Of a stretch of 64,000 nucleotides of DNA, positions 8,526 through 21,059 are shown one piece after another. Positions within the stretch are counted from its first letter, which is position 1, and every line of letters starts with the position of its first letter. The notes under the pieces were generated by a model that made no database searches, was not told the origin of the DNA, and saw nothing but the letters and a program-made list of their open reading frames with translations. The position numbers and the translations under genes were made by a program. This DNA comes from Bacillus velezensis (GTDB taxonomy: Bacteria > Bacillota > Bacilli > Bacillales > Bacillaceae), in contig NZ_LLZC01000012.1 of assembly GCF_001461825.1 (NCBI RefSeq), positions 248,001 to 312,000 of the forward strand, read 5' to 3'.

Positions 8526-8563
8526 AAAACCTCAAGCCCTGACGATGGGTTTGAGGTTTTTTT
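8526..8563 (+). terminator. Strong terminator of the original tRNA-Arg locus
   Basis: A 13-bp stem (AAACCTCAAGCCC with GGGTTTGAGGTTT, one G-U pair) around TGACGAT, followed by a T run. It directly follows the tRNA fragment and probably belonged to the tRNA gene. Confidence 0.8.
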
Positions 8564-8681
8564 GTATTTTATTTTTTATTTTACGAAACAAAAGTTCCGT
8601 ATTTGATGAAAATTGTAAAGTAATTTTAATATAAATGAAACTTAATGTAATATTTACCGTAATAAATATATGTATAAAGAT

Positions 8682-8749
8682 ACTTAAGGCGCCCTTGAGT
8701 GATAAATTATCTAATTTCTATCATGCGTTTTGTTGATTAATGATAGAAA
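8682..8749 (+). promoter_or_regulatory. Two hairpins in the leader of the 61-residue gene
   Basis: ACTTAAGG / CCTTGAGT (8682-8700, 3-nt loop) is followed by a perfect 10-bp inverted repeat TTTCTATCAT / ATGATAGAAA (8715-8724, 8740-8749) ending 6 nt before the Shine-Dalgarno sequence. Neither has a T tract, so they are not ordinary terminators. They could be an operator or a translational control element; function unknown. Confidence 0.35.
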
Positions 8750-8770
8750 GACAGCAGGAGGAATTAGCTT

Positions 8771-8956
8771 TTGAAGTACGCATTTGCATATAAAAATCAC
8801 AATATAGAAACGATCTTTTGCGGAAAAGATGAGCTGTTTGAGGAACTGAAGCAATTTTTAATCACTCAATGCGGTTTAATCATTGTTGAGGTTTCAAGGG
8901 CTGATTACTATACGGAGCAGGAAATGAATCAATGGAATGACCGTTATACTCTGTGA
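8771..8956 (+). CDS. Small hypothetical protein, 61 residues
   Basis: TTG start nine bases after a perfect AGGAGG (8756-8761), so translation is likely. The product is a soluble, acidic protein with no membrane segment or signal peptide. It has single Cys residues at about 17 and 34 and a charged, aromatic C-terminus (YYTEQEMNQWNDRYTL). It ends in front of a terminator shared with the convergent ysnD-like gene. I do not recognise the family. It sits on the backbone side of the island junction. Confidence 0.6.
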   Translation: MKYAFAYKNHNIETIFCGKDELFEELKQFLITQCGLIIVEVSRADYYTEQEMNQWNDRYTL

Positions 8957-8965
8957 ATAAGAAAA

Positions 8966-8993
8966 GAAACCGGCCGTGTGAGACCGGTTTTTG
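8966..8993. terminator. Bidirectional terminator between the 61-residue gene and ysnD
   Basis: AAACCGG and CCGGTTT arms with an 10-nt loop; A and T runs flank both sides, so it can serve both convergent genes. Confidence 0.7.
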
Positions 8994-8995
8994 TA

Positions 8996-9358
8996 TCATC
9001 TGAATCCGCTCGGAGCGCTGAAGCCCCCGGCATGGCCGCTGAAACCGCCCCCGAGCGCGCCGGGATGTGCCCCGGCGCCGAGGCTTCCGCCGACGTCACT
9101 GAAGGATTGGCCGTAGTACCCGGATGTATAAGGGTATGGGACGAATTGCTGTCCGGCGAATGACAGCGTGCTTTGCGGGGTCTGCTGTCCGTATCCGGAT
9201 GACGGGAATCCCTGCTGAAAAGAAGGGCCGCCTTGATATGGTGCTGTATGCATCGGGGCCGGAGGATAATAAGACTGCGGCGGTAAGACCGGTAAAGGCG
9301 GAAATCCGGGAGGCAGGCCCTGCATGCCTGATAACATCTTATTCATGACATCACTCAT
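8996..9358 (-). CDS. ysnD: YsnD-like spore coat protein
   Basis: 120-residue low-complexity protein rich in Pro, Gly, Tyr, Gln and Ser (PPGFPPLPVLPP near the start, Gly-rich end), typical of Bacillus coat proteins. Position next to and divergent from ilvB matches ysnD in B. subtilis, where the product is a spore coat component of 111 residues. The name is therefore based on synteny and composition. The Shine-Dalgarno sequence before the ATG is weak; Met5 and Met8 are alternative starts. Confidence 0.65.
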   Translation of the reverse strand: MSDVMNKMLSGMQGLPPGFPPLPVLPPQSYYPPAPMHTAPYQGGPSFQQGFPSSGYGQQTPQSTLSFAGQQFVPYPYTSGYYGQSFSDVGGSLGAGAHPGALGGGFSGHAGGFSAPSGFR

Positions 9359-9573
9359 TTCTTACGAGATAAGAACAGTGTATGCGTATGTCTGTATAAA
9401 GAGCCTGTTCAATCGAACGGAATATCTGACAAGCATGTCGGAAGGACAGAGAAAAATCGTGTAATAAAATGTGACATATTCGTATATGAACGGAAAAATT
9501 TCATGTAATCTTGAGAGATTAATAAAAAAATGATAAAAACTTTTAATATTTACAGATCCCTTTGTACCAGTAA

Positions 9574-9587
9574 TGAAAGCGTATACA
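9574..9587 (+). promoter_or_regulatory. CcpA cre site upstream of ilvB
   Basis: TGAAAGCGTATACA matches the cre consensus TGWAARCGYTWNCW at all but one position. It is centred about 88 bp upstream of the predicted start of transcription. In B. subtilis CcpA activates the ilv-leu operon from a cre at a similar distance. Confidence 0.65.
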
Positions 9588-9606
9588 AAGTAGATTGATT
9601 AATCTA

Positions 9607-9621
9607 AATTGTCTAATAATT
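9607..9621 (+). promoter_or_regulatory. CodY box upstream of ilvB
   Basis: AATTGTCTAATAATT matches the CodY consensus AATTTTCWGAAAATT at 12 of 15 positions and ends 12 bp before the -35 box. CodY represses ilv-leu in B. subtilis when branched-chain amino acids and GTP are plentiful. Confidence 0.55.
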
Positions 9622-9633
9622 ATAAAAATGCTG

Positions 9634-9662
9634 TTGACACTGTCTGCAAACGGGCGTAATAT
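9634..9662 (+). promoter_or_regulatory. Sigma-A promoter of the ilv-leu operon
   Basis: TTGACA (9634-9639), 17-bp spacer, TAATAT (9657-9662). The predicted transcript starts near 9669 and leads into the T-box leader. Confidence 0.85.
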
Positions 9663-9668
9663 GAGTTC

Positions 9669-10069
9669 AAACAAAAATAAATAAATGATTCACGCTAAAA
9701 AGAAAAATCATAAAACACTGAAAAAAACAAACAAATGAAGGTTCTTTTTTAATAAAAGAGCTGCCATAATAAAAAGCGCAGAAGAGGATAAGTAGCTTTG
9801 CTGAAGTTTTTCACAGAGAGCCGGTAACGCTGAGAGCCGGTAAAACAAATCAAAGTGAACTCCCCTCAGAGTGCCGGTCTGAAATGTAAAGAGTAGGACT
9901 CGGCCGAGTGAACGCAATGTTTACTCGTTATCAAAACGGATAATCATTATCCATGAGACGGTCTGCATATGACCGTAAACAAGGGTGGTACCGCGGAGAG
10001 CAAAGCCTTTTCGCCCCTTTTGGCTATCGCATGAAATGCTTGGCTGAATGTGGGTGGGAAGGCTTTTTT
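9669..10069 (+). promoter_or_regulatory. Leucine-type T-box leader of the ilv-leu operon
   Basis: The diagnostic T-box AAGGGTGGTACCGCG lies at 9981-9995. It is followed by a terminator whose arms are AAAGCCTT (10002-10009) and AAGGCTTT (10059-10066), then a T run. Uncharged tRNA pairing with the TGGT bulge favours the antiterminator. A CTC triplet at 9860-9862 in the stem I region is the likely leucine specifier. The leader explains the 780-bp gap before ilvB; no protein is encoded in it. Confidence 0.9.
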
Positions 10070-10140
10070 ATTTGCGTCAGCCGGCGCTGCGTTTTATGAA
10101 TTGGATTTTAGAAGGGAACATTGAAAAGGAGGAACTGAAA

Positions 10141-11861
10141 ATGGGCACAAATGTACAGGCGGATTCTTTGTCTGCCGATTGTACAAAAACAATGAACGGG
10201 GCTCTGATGCTGATTGAATCATTAAAGAAAGAAAATGTCGAGATGATCTTCGGCTATCCGGGGGGAGCCGTCCTTCCGATTTACGATAAACTGTATCAAT
10301 CAGGGCTGGTCCACATCCTGCCCCGCCACGAGCAAGGCGCGATTCACGCGGCAGAAGGGTATGCGCGAATCTCCGGAAAGCCGGGGGTTGTGATTGCAAC
10401 CTCAGGACCCGGCGCGACAAATTTAGTTACCGGTCTTGCGGATGCGATGATTGATTCACTGCCGCTCGTAGTATTTACCGGGCAGGTGGCCACTTCGGTC
10501 ATCGGCAGCGACGCTTTCCAGGAAGCCGACATTTTAGGAATTACGATGCCGATTACGAAACACAGCTACCAAGTCCGCCGTCCGGAAGATCTCCCCCGTG
10601 TGATTAAAGAGGCTTTCCATATCGCCACGACGGGAAGACCGGGCCCGGTATTAATTGATATACCGAAGGATGTCGCAGCATTTGAAGGAGAGTTCAGATA
10701 TGATCACGAGATCAGCCTTCCGGGTTATCAGCCGGTAAAAGAGCCTAACTATCTGCAGATCCGAAAGCTCGTGGAAGCTGTCAGCAGTGCGAAAAAGCCG
10801 GTTATTTTAGCCGGAGCGGGTGTTTTGCACGGTAAAGCTTCAGAAGATTTAAAAAATTATGCCGAACAGCAGCAAATACCGGTAGCCCACACGCTTCTCG
10901 GTCTGGGCGGTTTCCCGGCAGACCATCCTCTTTTTCTGGGAATGGCGGGGATGCACGGCACATACACAGCGAATATGGCGCTTTACCACTGTGACTTGTT
11001 GATCAGCATCGGAGCGCGGTTCGATGATCGCGTGACCGGAAATCTGAAGCATTTTGCAAAATCGGCCAAAGTAGCGCATATCGATATTGATCCTGCTGAA
11101 ATCGGAAAAATTATCGAAACGCAGATTCCGGTGGTCGGCGACAGTAAAATCGTCCTTCAGGAATTATTGAAGCAAAACGGAAAACAGGGACAGACAGAGG
11201 AATGGAAACAGCAGCTTTCAGAATGGAAAGAAGAATATCCGCTTTGGTATACAGACAACAGAGAAGAGGGCTTGAAACCCCAAAAGCTGATTGAGTATAT
11301 TCACCAGTTTACAAACGGTGAGGCGATTGTGGCGACGGATGTCGGCCAGCACCAGATGTGGGCGGCTCAGTTTTATCCTTTCCGAAAGGCTGATAAGTGG
11401 GTGACCTCGGGGGGGCTCGGCACAATGGGCTTCGGCCTTCCGGCGGCTATCGGAGCGCAGCTGGCCGATCGTAACGCCACGGTCGTTGCCATCCTCGGAG
11501 ACGGCGGTTTTCAGATGACCCTTCAGGAATTAGATGTCATCCGGCAGCTGAATCTTCCTGTCAAAGTGGTTATCTTGAACAACGAATGTCTGGGCATGGT
11601 CAGACAGTGGCAGGAAATCTTCTATGAAGAACGCTACTCTGAATCCAAATTCTCGGCGCAGCCTGACTTTGTCAAATTGTCAGAAGCCTACGGCATTAAA
11701 GGCGTCCGGATTTCATCGGAAGAAGAGGCGGAAGAAGAGCTTAAAAAGGCGCTTTCATCAAAAGAACCGGCCGTTATTGACGTCCGGGTCGCCAAAAGCG
11801 AAAAAGTATTCCCGATGATTGCGCCGGGTAAAGGACTTCATGAAATGGTGGGGGTGAAACC

Positions 11862-11865
<4 letters not shown>
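10141..11865 (+). CDS. ilvB: Acetolactate synthase large subunit
   Basis: Thiamine-diphosphate enzyme that joins two pyruvates, or pyruvate and 2-oxobutyrate, in the first common step of valine, leucine and isoleucine synthesis. 574 residues, equal to B. subtilis IlvB. The N-terminal domain has the [14 protein letters not shown] segment with the catalytic Glu; the C-terminal domain has the ThDP-binding GDGGF (about 453) through NNECLGM. ATG 10141 follows AAGGAGG; an in-frame upstream ATG at 10048 lies inside the leader terminator and is rejected. First gene of the seven-gene operon, overlapping ilvH by 4 bp. Confidence 0.97.
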
Positions 11866-14974
<3,109 letters not shown>

Positions 14975-14994
14975 TAGAAAGGAGAACGTTTGAT

Positions 14995-16092
14995 TTGAAA
15001 AAACGCATTGCTTTGCTGCCCGGTGACGGAATCGGACCGGAAGTGGCGGAATCAGCGGCAGATGTATTGAAAAGCGTTGCCGAACAATTCGGACATGAAT
15101 TTGAATTTGAAAACGGGCTGATCGGGGGAGCGGCTATTGACGCCCATCAAAACCCCCTTCCTGAGGAGACGGTGGCTCTTTGTGAAAGATCCGACGCCAT
15201 CCTGCTCGGGGCAGTCGGCGGGCCGAAATGGGACCAAAATCCTCCAGAGCTCAGACCGGAAAAAGGCCTGCTTGGCATCAGAAAAAAACTCGGCCTGTTT
15301 GCCAATCTGCGTCCCGTGACCGTATTTGAAAGCCTGTCTGAGGCGTCTCCGCTGAAAAAAGAATATATCAGCGGCGTCGACTTTGTAATCGTCAGGGAAC
15401 TGACGGGCGGCCTCTACTTCGGAGAACCGAGCAGACAGTATGTCAATGAAGCGGGAGAAAAGGAAGCGGTCGATACCCTTTTTTATAAGAAAGAAGAAAT
15501 CGAACGCGTTGTAAGAGAAGCCTTTAAGATGGCTGCCGGCAGAAAAGGAAAAGTGACGTCCGTCGATAAGGCGAATGTGCTTTCTTCAAGCAGGCTATGG
15601 CGGGAAACAGCGGATGAAATCGCAAAAGAATTTCCTGATGTGACGCTTGAACATATGCTTGTCGATAATGCCGCGATGCAGCTCATCTATGCTCCGAGCC
15701 AGTTTGACGTCATCGTAACTGAGAATATGTTCGGCGATATTTTAAGCGATGAAGCCTCCATGCTGACAGGCTCGCTCGGCATGCTGCCGTCAGCCAGTTT
15801 ATCAAGTTCAGGTCTTCACTTGTTTGAACCCGTGCATGGATCTGCGCCTGACATCGCCGGTAAAGGGATGGCCAATCCGTTTGCGGCGATTTTATCAGCG
15901 GCGATGCTTTTGAGAACATCTTTCGGACTTGAAAACGAAGCTCAGGCGGTGGAAAAGGCGGTCGCAAAGGTGCTTGCAGACGGCAGCCGTACACGTGATA
16001 TCGCCCGGGACGGCCAATATGCCGGAACGCATGACATTACTGAAAAAGTAAAAGCCGCATTAGCCGGCTCGAATACAAAATCTATAGTGTGA
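14995..16092 (+). CDS. leuB: 3-isopropylmalate dehydrogenase
   Basis: NAD-dependent oxidative decarboxylation of 3-isopropylmalate. 365 residues. GDGIGPEV near the N-terminus, the [11 protein letters not shown] substrate segment, and the NAD-binding [14 protein letters not shown] region. TTG start 11 bases after AAAGGAG (14978-14984); 20 bp after the leuA stop. Confidence 0.96.
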   Translation: MKKRIALLPGDGIGPEVAESAADVLKSVAEQFGHEFEFENGLIGGAAIDAHQNPLPEETVALCERSDAILLGAVGGPKWDQNPPELRPEKGLLGIRKKLGLFANLRPVTVFESLSEASPLKKEYISGVDFVIVRELTGGLYFGEPSRQYVNEAGEKEAVDTLFYKKEEIERVVREAFKMAAGRKGKVTSVDKANVLSSSRLWRETADEIAKEFPDVTLEHMLVDNAAMQLIYAPSQFDVIVTENMFGDILSDEASMLTGSLGMLPSASLSSSGLHLFEPVHGSAPDIAGKGMANPFAAILSAAMLLRTSFGLENEAQAVEKAVAKVLADGSRTRDIARDGQYAGTHDITEKVKAALAGSNTKSIV

Positions 16093-16141
16093 CGCTTTAA
16101 AGAAAGCGGTCTTAGTTCATAGGTAGAGGGAGGAAACAAAG

Positions 16142-17560
16142 ATGATGCCTCGAACAATCATCGAAAAGATTTGGGATCGGCATGTTGTAAAAAGCGGTGA
16201 AGGAAAACCCGACCTTCTCTATATTGATCTGCACCTAATTCATGAGGTGACGTCTCCTCAGGCGTTTGAAGGGTTAAGGCAGAAGGGGAGAAAGGTCAGA
16301 CGGCCGCAGAACACATTCGCGACGATGGACCACAATATTCCGACCGTCAACCGTTTTGACATTAAAGATGAAGTCGCAAAGCGCCAAGTAACCGCGCTTG
16401 AACGGAATTGTGAGGAGTTCGGCGTCCGTCTTGCGGATCTTCACAGCGCAGACCAGGGAATCGTTCACGTGGTCGGGCCTGAGCTTGGTCTGACACTTCC
16501 GGGAAAAACGATCGTTTGCGGAGACAGCCATACATCGACTCACGGCGCGTTCGGAGCGCTTGCCTTCGGTATCGGCACAAGTGAGGTGGAACATGTTCTT
16601 TCCACACAGACATTATGGCAGCAGCGGCCGAAAACGCTTGAAATCCGCGTTGACGGAACGCTCCAAAAAGGAGTGACCGCGAAGGATGTCATCTTGTCGG
16701 TCATCGGAAAATACGGGGTGAAATTCGGTACCGGATATGTCATTGAATACACCGGGGAAGTATTCAGAAACATGTCTATGGACGAACGCATGACGGTCTG
16801 CAATATGTCAATAGAAGCGGGAGCACGGGCGGGACTGATCGCTCCAGATGACACGACGATTGAATATTGTAAAAACCGTAAATACGCGCCAAAAGGCGAG
16901 GAATTTGAAAAAGCCGCCGCAGAATGGAAAGCGTTACAAACCGATCCGGGCGCCGTATACGATCATTCCATCGTGTTAGACGGCAGCGAGATTTCTCCAA
17001 TGGTAACATGGGGCGTCAATCCCGGCATGGTTCTTCCGGTCGATGCCCAAATACCGGCGCCGGAAACCATTGATTCTGAAGACGGTAAAAAAGAAGCCAT
17101 CCGCGCGTACGAATACATGGGAATCGCACCGAATCAAAAAATTGAAGATATTAAAGTCGAGCATGTGTTTATCGGCTCCTGTACAAATTCGCGGATGACC
17201 GATCTTCGCCAGGCTGCGGATATGATCAAAGGCCGAAAAGTCGCTGACAGCGTCAGGGCCATTGTGGTGCCGGGTTCTCAAAGCGTGAAACAGCAGGCCG
17301 AGGAAGAAGGGCTGCACCGCGTGTTTCTCGAGGCCGGATTTGAATGGAGAGAATCAGGCTGCAGCATGTGCCTCAGTATGAACAATGATGTCGTGCCTGA
17401 AGGGGAACGATGCGCTTCCACCTCCAACCGCAACTTCGAAGGCAGACAGGGAAAAGGCGCGAGAACACACCTTGTCAGTCCGGCGATGGCGGCAATGGCA
17501 GCCATTCACGGGCATTTCGTCGATGTAAGAAAGTTTTATCAAGAAAAAACAGTTGTGTAA
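16142..17560 (+). CDS. leuC: 3-isopropylmalate dehydratase large subunit
   Basis: Aconitase-family subunit that, with LeuD, isomerises 2- to 3-isopropylmalate. 472 residues. Fe-S cluster cysteines are in GSCTNSR and in [10 protein letters not shown]; substrate and cofactor segments DHNIPT and [13 protein letters not shown] are intact. Starts ATGATG after GGGAGG. Confidence 0.97.
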   Translation: MMPRTIIEKIWDRHVVKSGEGKPDLLYIDLHLIHEVTSPQAFEGLRQKGRKVRRPQNTFATMDHNIPTVNRFDIKDEVAKRQVTALERNCEEFGVRLADLHSADQGIVHVVGPELGLTLPGKTIVCGDSHTSTHGAFGALAFGIGTSEVEHVLSTQTLWQQRPKTLEIRVDGTLQKGVTAKDVILSVIGKYGVKFGTGYVIEYTGEVFRNMSMDERMTVCNMSIEAGARAGLIAPDDTTIEYCKNRKYAPKGEEFEKAAAEWKALQTDPGAVYDHSIVLDGSEISPMVTWGVNPGMVLPVDAQIPAPETIDSEDGKKEAIRAYEYMGIAPNQKIEDIKVEHVFIGSCTNSRMTDLRQAADMIKGRKVADSVRAIVVPGSQSVKQQAEEEGLHRVFLEAGFEWRESGCSMCLSMNNDVVPEGERCASTSNRNFEGRQGKGARTHLVSPAMAAMAAIHGHFVDVRKFYQEKTVV

Positions 17561-17575
17561 GGAGTGCGCGAAAAG

Positions 17576-18175
17576 ATGGAACCTTTAAAAACGCATACGG
17601 GAAAAGCGGCCGTCTTAAACCGGATCAACGTCGATACGGACCAGATTATTCCGAAACAGTTTTTGAAAAGAATTGAAAGAACCGGATACGGCAGATTCGC
17701 GTTTTTTGATTGGAGATACCTAGAGAACGGTGAGCCTGATCCTGAATTTGAATTAAACCGCAAAGTCTATGAAGGCGCGTCCATATTAATTGCCGGAGAG
17801 AATTTCGGCTGCGGATCATCCCGTGAGCACGCTCCTTGGGCGCTGGATGATTACGGCTTCAAAATCATCATTGCTCCGTCATTTGCCGATATTTTTCATC
17901 AAAACTGTTTTAAAAACGGTATGCTTCCCATCCGTATGCCGTATGATCAGTGGAAAAAACTCGCCGGTCAATATGAAAATCAGTCTCTTAATATGACGGT
18001 TGATTTGGAAAACCAGCTCATTCACGACAGTGAAGGAAAAGAGATTTCATTTGAAGTCGATCCGCACTGGAAGGAAATGCTGATTAACGGTTATGATGAA
18101 ATTTCATTAACGCTTCTGCTGGAGGACGACATTCAGCAGTTTGAATCGAAAAGAAGTTCATGGCTTCAAGCCTGA
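17576..18175 (+). CDS. leuD: 3-isopropylmalate dehydratase small subunit
   Basis: Swivelling-domain partner of LeuC. 199 residues with the family motif GENFGCGSSREHAPWAL. ATG 17576 follows AAGGAG by a normal spacing; the in-frame GTG at 17564 lies inside the ribosome-binding region. Last gene of the operon, followed by a terminator. Confidence 0.96.
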   Translation: MEPLKTHTGKAAVLNRINVDTDQIIPKQFLKRIERTGYGRFAFFDWRYLENGEPDPEFELNRKVYEGASILIAGENFGCGSSREHAPWALDDYGFKIIIAPSFADIFHQNCFKNGMLPIRMPYDQWKKLAGQYENQSLNMTVDLENQLIHDSEGKEISFEVDPHWKEMLINGYDEISLTLLLEDDIQQFESKRSSWLQA

Positions 18176-18211
18176 AAAAAGCCGCCCGGCATCTGTCCGG
18201 CGGCTTTTTTT
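18175..18211 (+). terminator. Terminator of the ilv-leu operon
   Basis: GCCGCC (18181-18186) and GGCGGC (18199-18204) flanked by A6 and T7. Confidence 0.9.
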
Positions 18212-18292
18212 ACCGTGCGCACCATCCTTTCTTGTGTTTCCTGACGTGTGTTGATACACTTGAACAAAATAGCGCCTGAAAGGAAATAAAGT

Positions 18293-19297
18293 ATGACGCA
18301 TGACAAGAAAAAAGCTGATATCATTCCTTTCCCCCGTCTGAAAGAACGCTTGGTTGATAAAGGGATGGCCGCCATGAAGGATAAACAGTATCAGGAGGCC
18401 CTCGAACTGTTCTCAGAGGCGGTAAGCCACGGTGATACCGAGTCCGACGTACATTTAGGCATGGCGATTTGTTTTCTGGAACTCGGGGAATTGGAAGAAG
18501 CAAAACAAGTTTGCGAGAAAATGCTGAATGAAGGGTACGGCCATTATTTTACCGTACTGCAGGTGTACATGACCATTTTAATTCAGCTGAAACAATATGA
18601 AGAAGTCAAAAGCACAATTGAAGCTGTGCTGGAAGAAAATCAGCTGCCCGCAGAAAGTGCGGAGCAATTCTACCGGCTGCTCGAATTCAGCCGCAAAATG
18701 ACCGATCCCGACCAGCAGGATGAAGCATGGGAGGAGGAATACGAGGACATTCTTGATGCGGAAAAAGTGCTGAACAGCCCCGCTGAACAAATGAATCTGA
18801 TTCATTCTCTTAAAGACCGCAATATTGCAAAATACACGGGTCTCTTAAAAACAATTCTTCAAGATCCGGCCGCGCATCCGCTTATCAAGACGATAATTTT
18901 GACGCTGATGGCGGAGCATGACTACAGCAAGCCGGTCCATATTACAAAATTCGGCGATTCAATGACCGCGGTTCCGGGTGAAACGGTTCAGCCTGATGCG
19001 GCTCCGATTTTGCATCGCGTTCTCCGGGTGCTTGATGAAACGCTAGGCAATGAAAACCCTACATTATACGCTGCCGTCGAGGAGCTGTGGAGAAGGCATC
19101 TGTACGTCCTGCACCCTTTTATGCCGAAGTTTTTGAACGCAGATTTATGGGCGGCGGCGCTTCATAAGGTCGGTTACGAGATGCACGGCATTGACATTGA
19201 GCCGGAGGAACTTCATATGATGTACGAGTTTGACAGCCGCGAACTCGAAGAAGCCTGCACGATGATTAAGGATATTGAAGAAATTTCTTATTTGTAA
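18293..19297 (+). CDS. ysoA: TPR-repeat protein YsoA
   Basis: 334-residue soluble protein. The N-terminal third has tetratricopeptide-like helices (AMKDKQYQEALELFSEAV, then LGMAICFLELGELEEAKQV). The remainder is acidic and helical. No signal peptide or catalytic motif. Position between leuD and tig matches ysoA of B. subtilis, whose function is unknown; TPRs suggest protein binding. ATG follows AAAGGAAA. Confidence 0.85.
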   Translation: MTHDKKKADIIPFPRLKERLVDKGMAAMKDKQYQEALELFSEAVSHGDTESDVHLGMAICFLELGELEEAKQVCEKMLNEGYGHYFTVLQVYMTILIQLKQYEEVKSTIEAVLEENQLPAESAEQFYRLLEFSRKMTDPDQQDEAWEEEYEDILDAEKVLNSPAEQMNLIHSLKDRNIAKYTGLLKTILQDPAAHPLIKTIILTLMAEHDYSKPVHITKFGDSMTAVPGETVQPDAAPILHRVLRVLDETLGNENPTLYAAVEELWRRHLYVLHPFMPKFLNADLWAAALHKVGYEMHGIDIEPEELHMMYEFDSRELEEACTMIKDIEEISYL

Positions 19298-19311
19298 ATC
19301 ACGCCATATAG

Positions 19312-19339
19312 TTGAAAGCGGTAGGCGTTATGTTATAAT
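19312..19339 (+). promoter_or_regulatory. Promoter P1 of tig
   Basis: TTGAAA (19312-19317), 16-bp spacer, TATAAT (19334-19339) with TGT just before the -10 (extended -10). A leader of about 170 nt follows. Confidence 0.7.
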
Positions 19340-19443
19340 ATAGTGGTTGTATTTATGTATAGCGGTTTAACTGAAATGAGAATTACGGTTGGACAGGCTG
19401 CCAGTTCATTACATAATGATTCTGATTCAAAGCGGTTTTTTCT

Positions 19444-19471
19444 TTGACAAAGCCGCGGATTGCTTTAGAAT
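19444..19471 (+). promoter_or_regulatory. Possible second promoter P2 of tig
   Basis: TTGACA (19444-19449), 16-bp spacer, TAGAAT (19466-19471), 42 bp before the tig start. Confidence 0.5.
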
Positions 19472-19513
19472 GGAAGACCGACACAACCTGAATAGATTTT
19501 TGGAGGGAAACAC

Positions 19514-20788
19514 ATGTCTGTAAAATGGGAAAAACAAGAAGGCAACGAAGGCGTATTAACGGTTGAGGTTGATGCGGATACGTTCAAAACAGCTCTTGAT
19601 GATGCATTTAAAAAAGTAGTAAAACAGGTTTCTATTCCTGGATTCCGCAAAGGGAAAGTTCCCCGCGGTTTATTCGAACAGCGTTTCGGCGTTGAAGCTC
19701 TTTACCAGGATGCTTTAGATATTTTACTTCCTGTAGAATACCCTAAAGCGGTTGAAGAAGCCGGCATTGAGCCTGTAGACCGCCCTGAAATCGATGTTGA
19801 AAAAATCGAAAAAGGCGAAAGCTTGATTTTCACTGCAAAAGTGACTGTAAAACCGGAAGTGAAACTTGGCGACTACAAAGGCTTAGGAATCGAAAAAGAT
19901 GACACTGCCGTTACTGACGAAGATGTGCAAAACGAACTTAAAGCGCTTCAAGAGCGTCAGGCTGAGCTTGTCGTGAAAGAAGAAGGCGCTGTTGAAAACG
20001 GCGATACAGTCGTTCTTGACTTCGAAGGTTTCGTTGACGGCGAAGCGTTTGAAGGCGGAAAAGCTGAGAACTACTCACTTGAAGTAGGATCAGGTTCATT
20101 CATCCCGGGCTTCGAAGAGCAGTTAACAGGCCTTGAAGCAGGCGCTGAAAAGGATGTTGAAGTAACATTCCCTGAAGAGTACCACGCTGAAGAGCTTGCC
20201 GGAAAACCAGCTGTTTTCAAAGTGAAAATTCATGAAATCAAAGCGAAAGAGCTTCCTGAGCTTAACGACGAATTCGCAAAAGACATTGACGAAGAAGTTG
20301 AAACGCTTGCTGAATTAACTGAGAAAACAAAAAAACGCCTTGAAGAAGCAAAAGAAAACGAAGCTGACGCTAAATTGCGTGAAGAGCTTGTTCTGAAAGC
20401 ATCTGAAAACGCTGAAGCTGATGTTCCTCAAGCGATGATCGACACTGAGCTTGACCGCATGCTGAAAGAATTCGAACAGCGTCTGCAAATGCAAGGCATG
20501 AACCTTGAGCTTTACACTCAATTCTCAGGCCAAGACGAAAACGCGTTAAAAGAGCAAATGAAAGAAGATGCCGCAAAACGCGTAAAATCAAACCTGACTC
20601 TTGAAGCGATCGCTCAAGCAGAAAACCTTGAAGTAACGGACGAAGAAGTTGAAGCTGAGCTGACTAAAATGGCTGAAGCTTACAACATGCCGGTTGAAAA
20701 CATCAAGCAGGCAATCGGTTCAACTGACGCGATGAAAGAAGATTTAAAAGTTCGAAAAGCAATTGATTTTCTTGTAGAAAACCGTTAA
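19514..20788 (+). CDS. tig: Trigger factor, ribosome-bound peptidyl-prolyl isomerase chaperone
   Basis: Binds nascent chains at the ribosome exit tunnel. 424 residues, as in B. subtilis. The ribosome-docking signature [17 protein letters not shown] lies near residue 40. An FKBP-type isomerase domain (about 155-245; [22 protein letters not shown]) and a helical C-terminal chaperone domain follow. Codon use is strongly biased, as for a highly expressed gene. Confidence 0.97.
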
Positions 20789-20812
20789 TATGGTTCATAA
20801 TAATAGACATAA

Positions 20813-20846
20813 TAAAACAGGGCGCGATTAATTCGTGCCTTGTTTT
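20813..20846 (+). terminator. Terminator after tig
   Basis: AAAACAGGGC and GCCTTGTTTT form a stem with one G-U pair around a short loop. Confidence 0.75.
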
Positions 20847-20964
20847 GTACAATTATGATATAACTCTTTTTCTTGGGGCAAGATAGTCATTGCCGGGCTG
20901 TTTTTCGTCATACATATAGAATGTGCAAGTGCGAAACACATTGTTACCGTCTTACTGGAAAGTA

Positions 20965-20973
20965 TGGTAAAAT
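20965..20973 (+). promoter_or_regulatory. Extended -10 promoter of clpX
   Basis: TGG followed by TAAAAT (20968-20973). No good -35 is visible, which extended -10 promoters tolerate. The transcript would begin about 80 nt before clpX. Confidence 0.45.
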
Positions 20974-21059
20974 GCAATACATACTCGATCGTAGCAAGAA
21001 CCGTTTTCTTTTGCCCTTCAGGTAAAAGAAAAAGTGAGACAAGATTAAGGGGTGAAAGA

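Noticed and set aside
8413..8949. 12-bp repeat TGACCGTTATAC (8413-8424 and 8938-8949) as possible island ends
   Set aside because: Repeats of this length occur by chance in a 64-kb window; the second copy is inside the 61-residue gene, beyond the tRNA junction.
9708..9917. Minus-strand 69-codon frame in the ilvB leader
   Set aside because: Overlaps the structured T-box leader, lacks a ribosome-binding site and resembles nothing.
10048..10140. Upstream extension of ilvB
   Set aside because: Lies in the T-box terminator region; ATG 10141 has the AAGGAGG and gives the family length.
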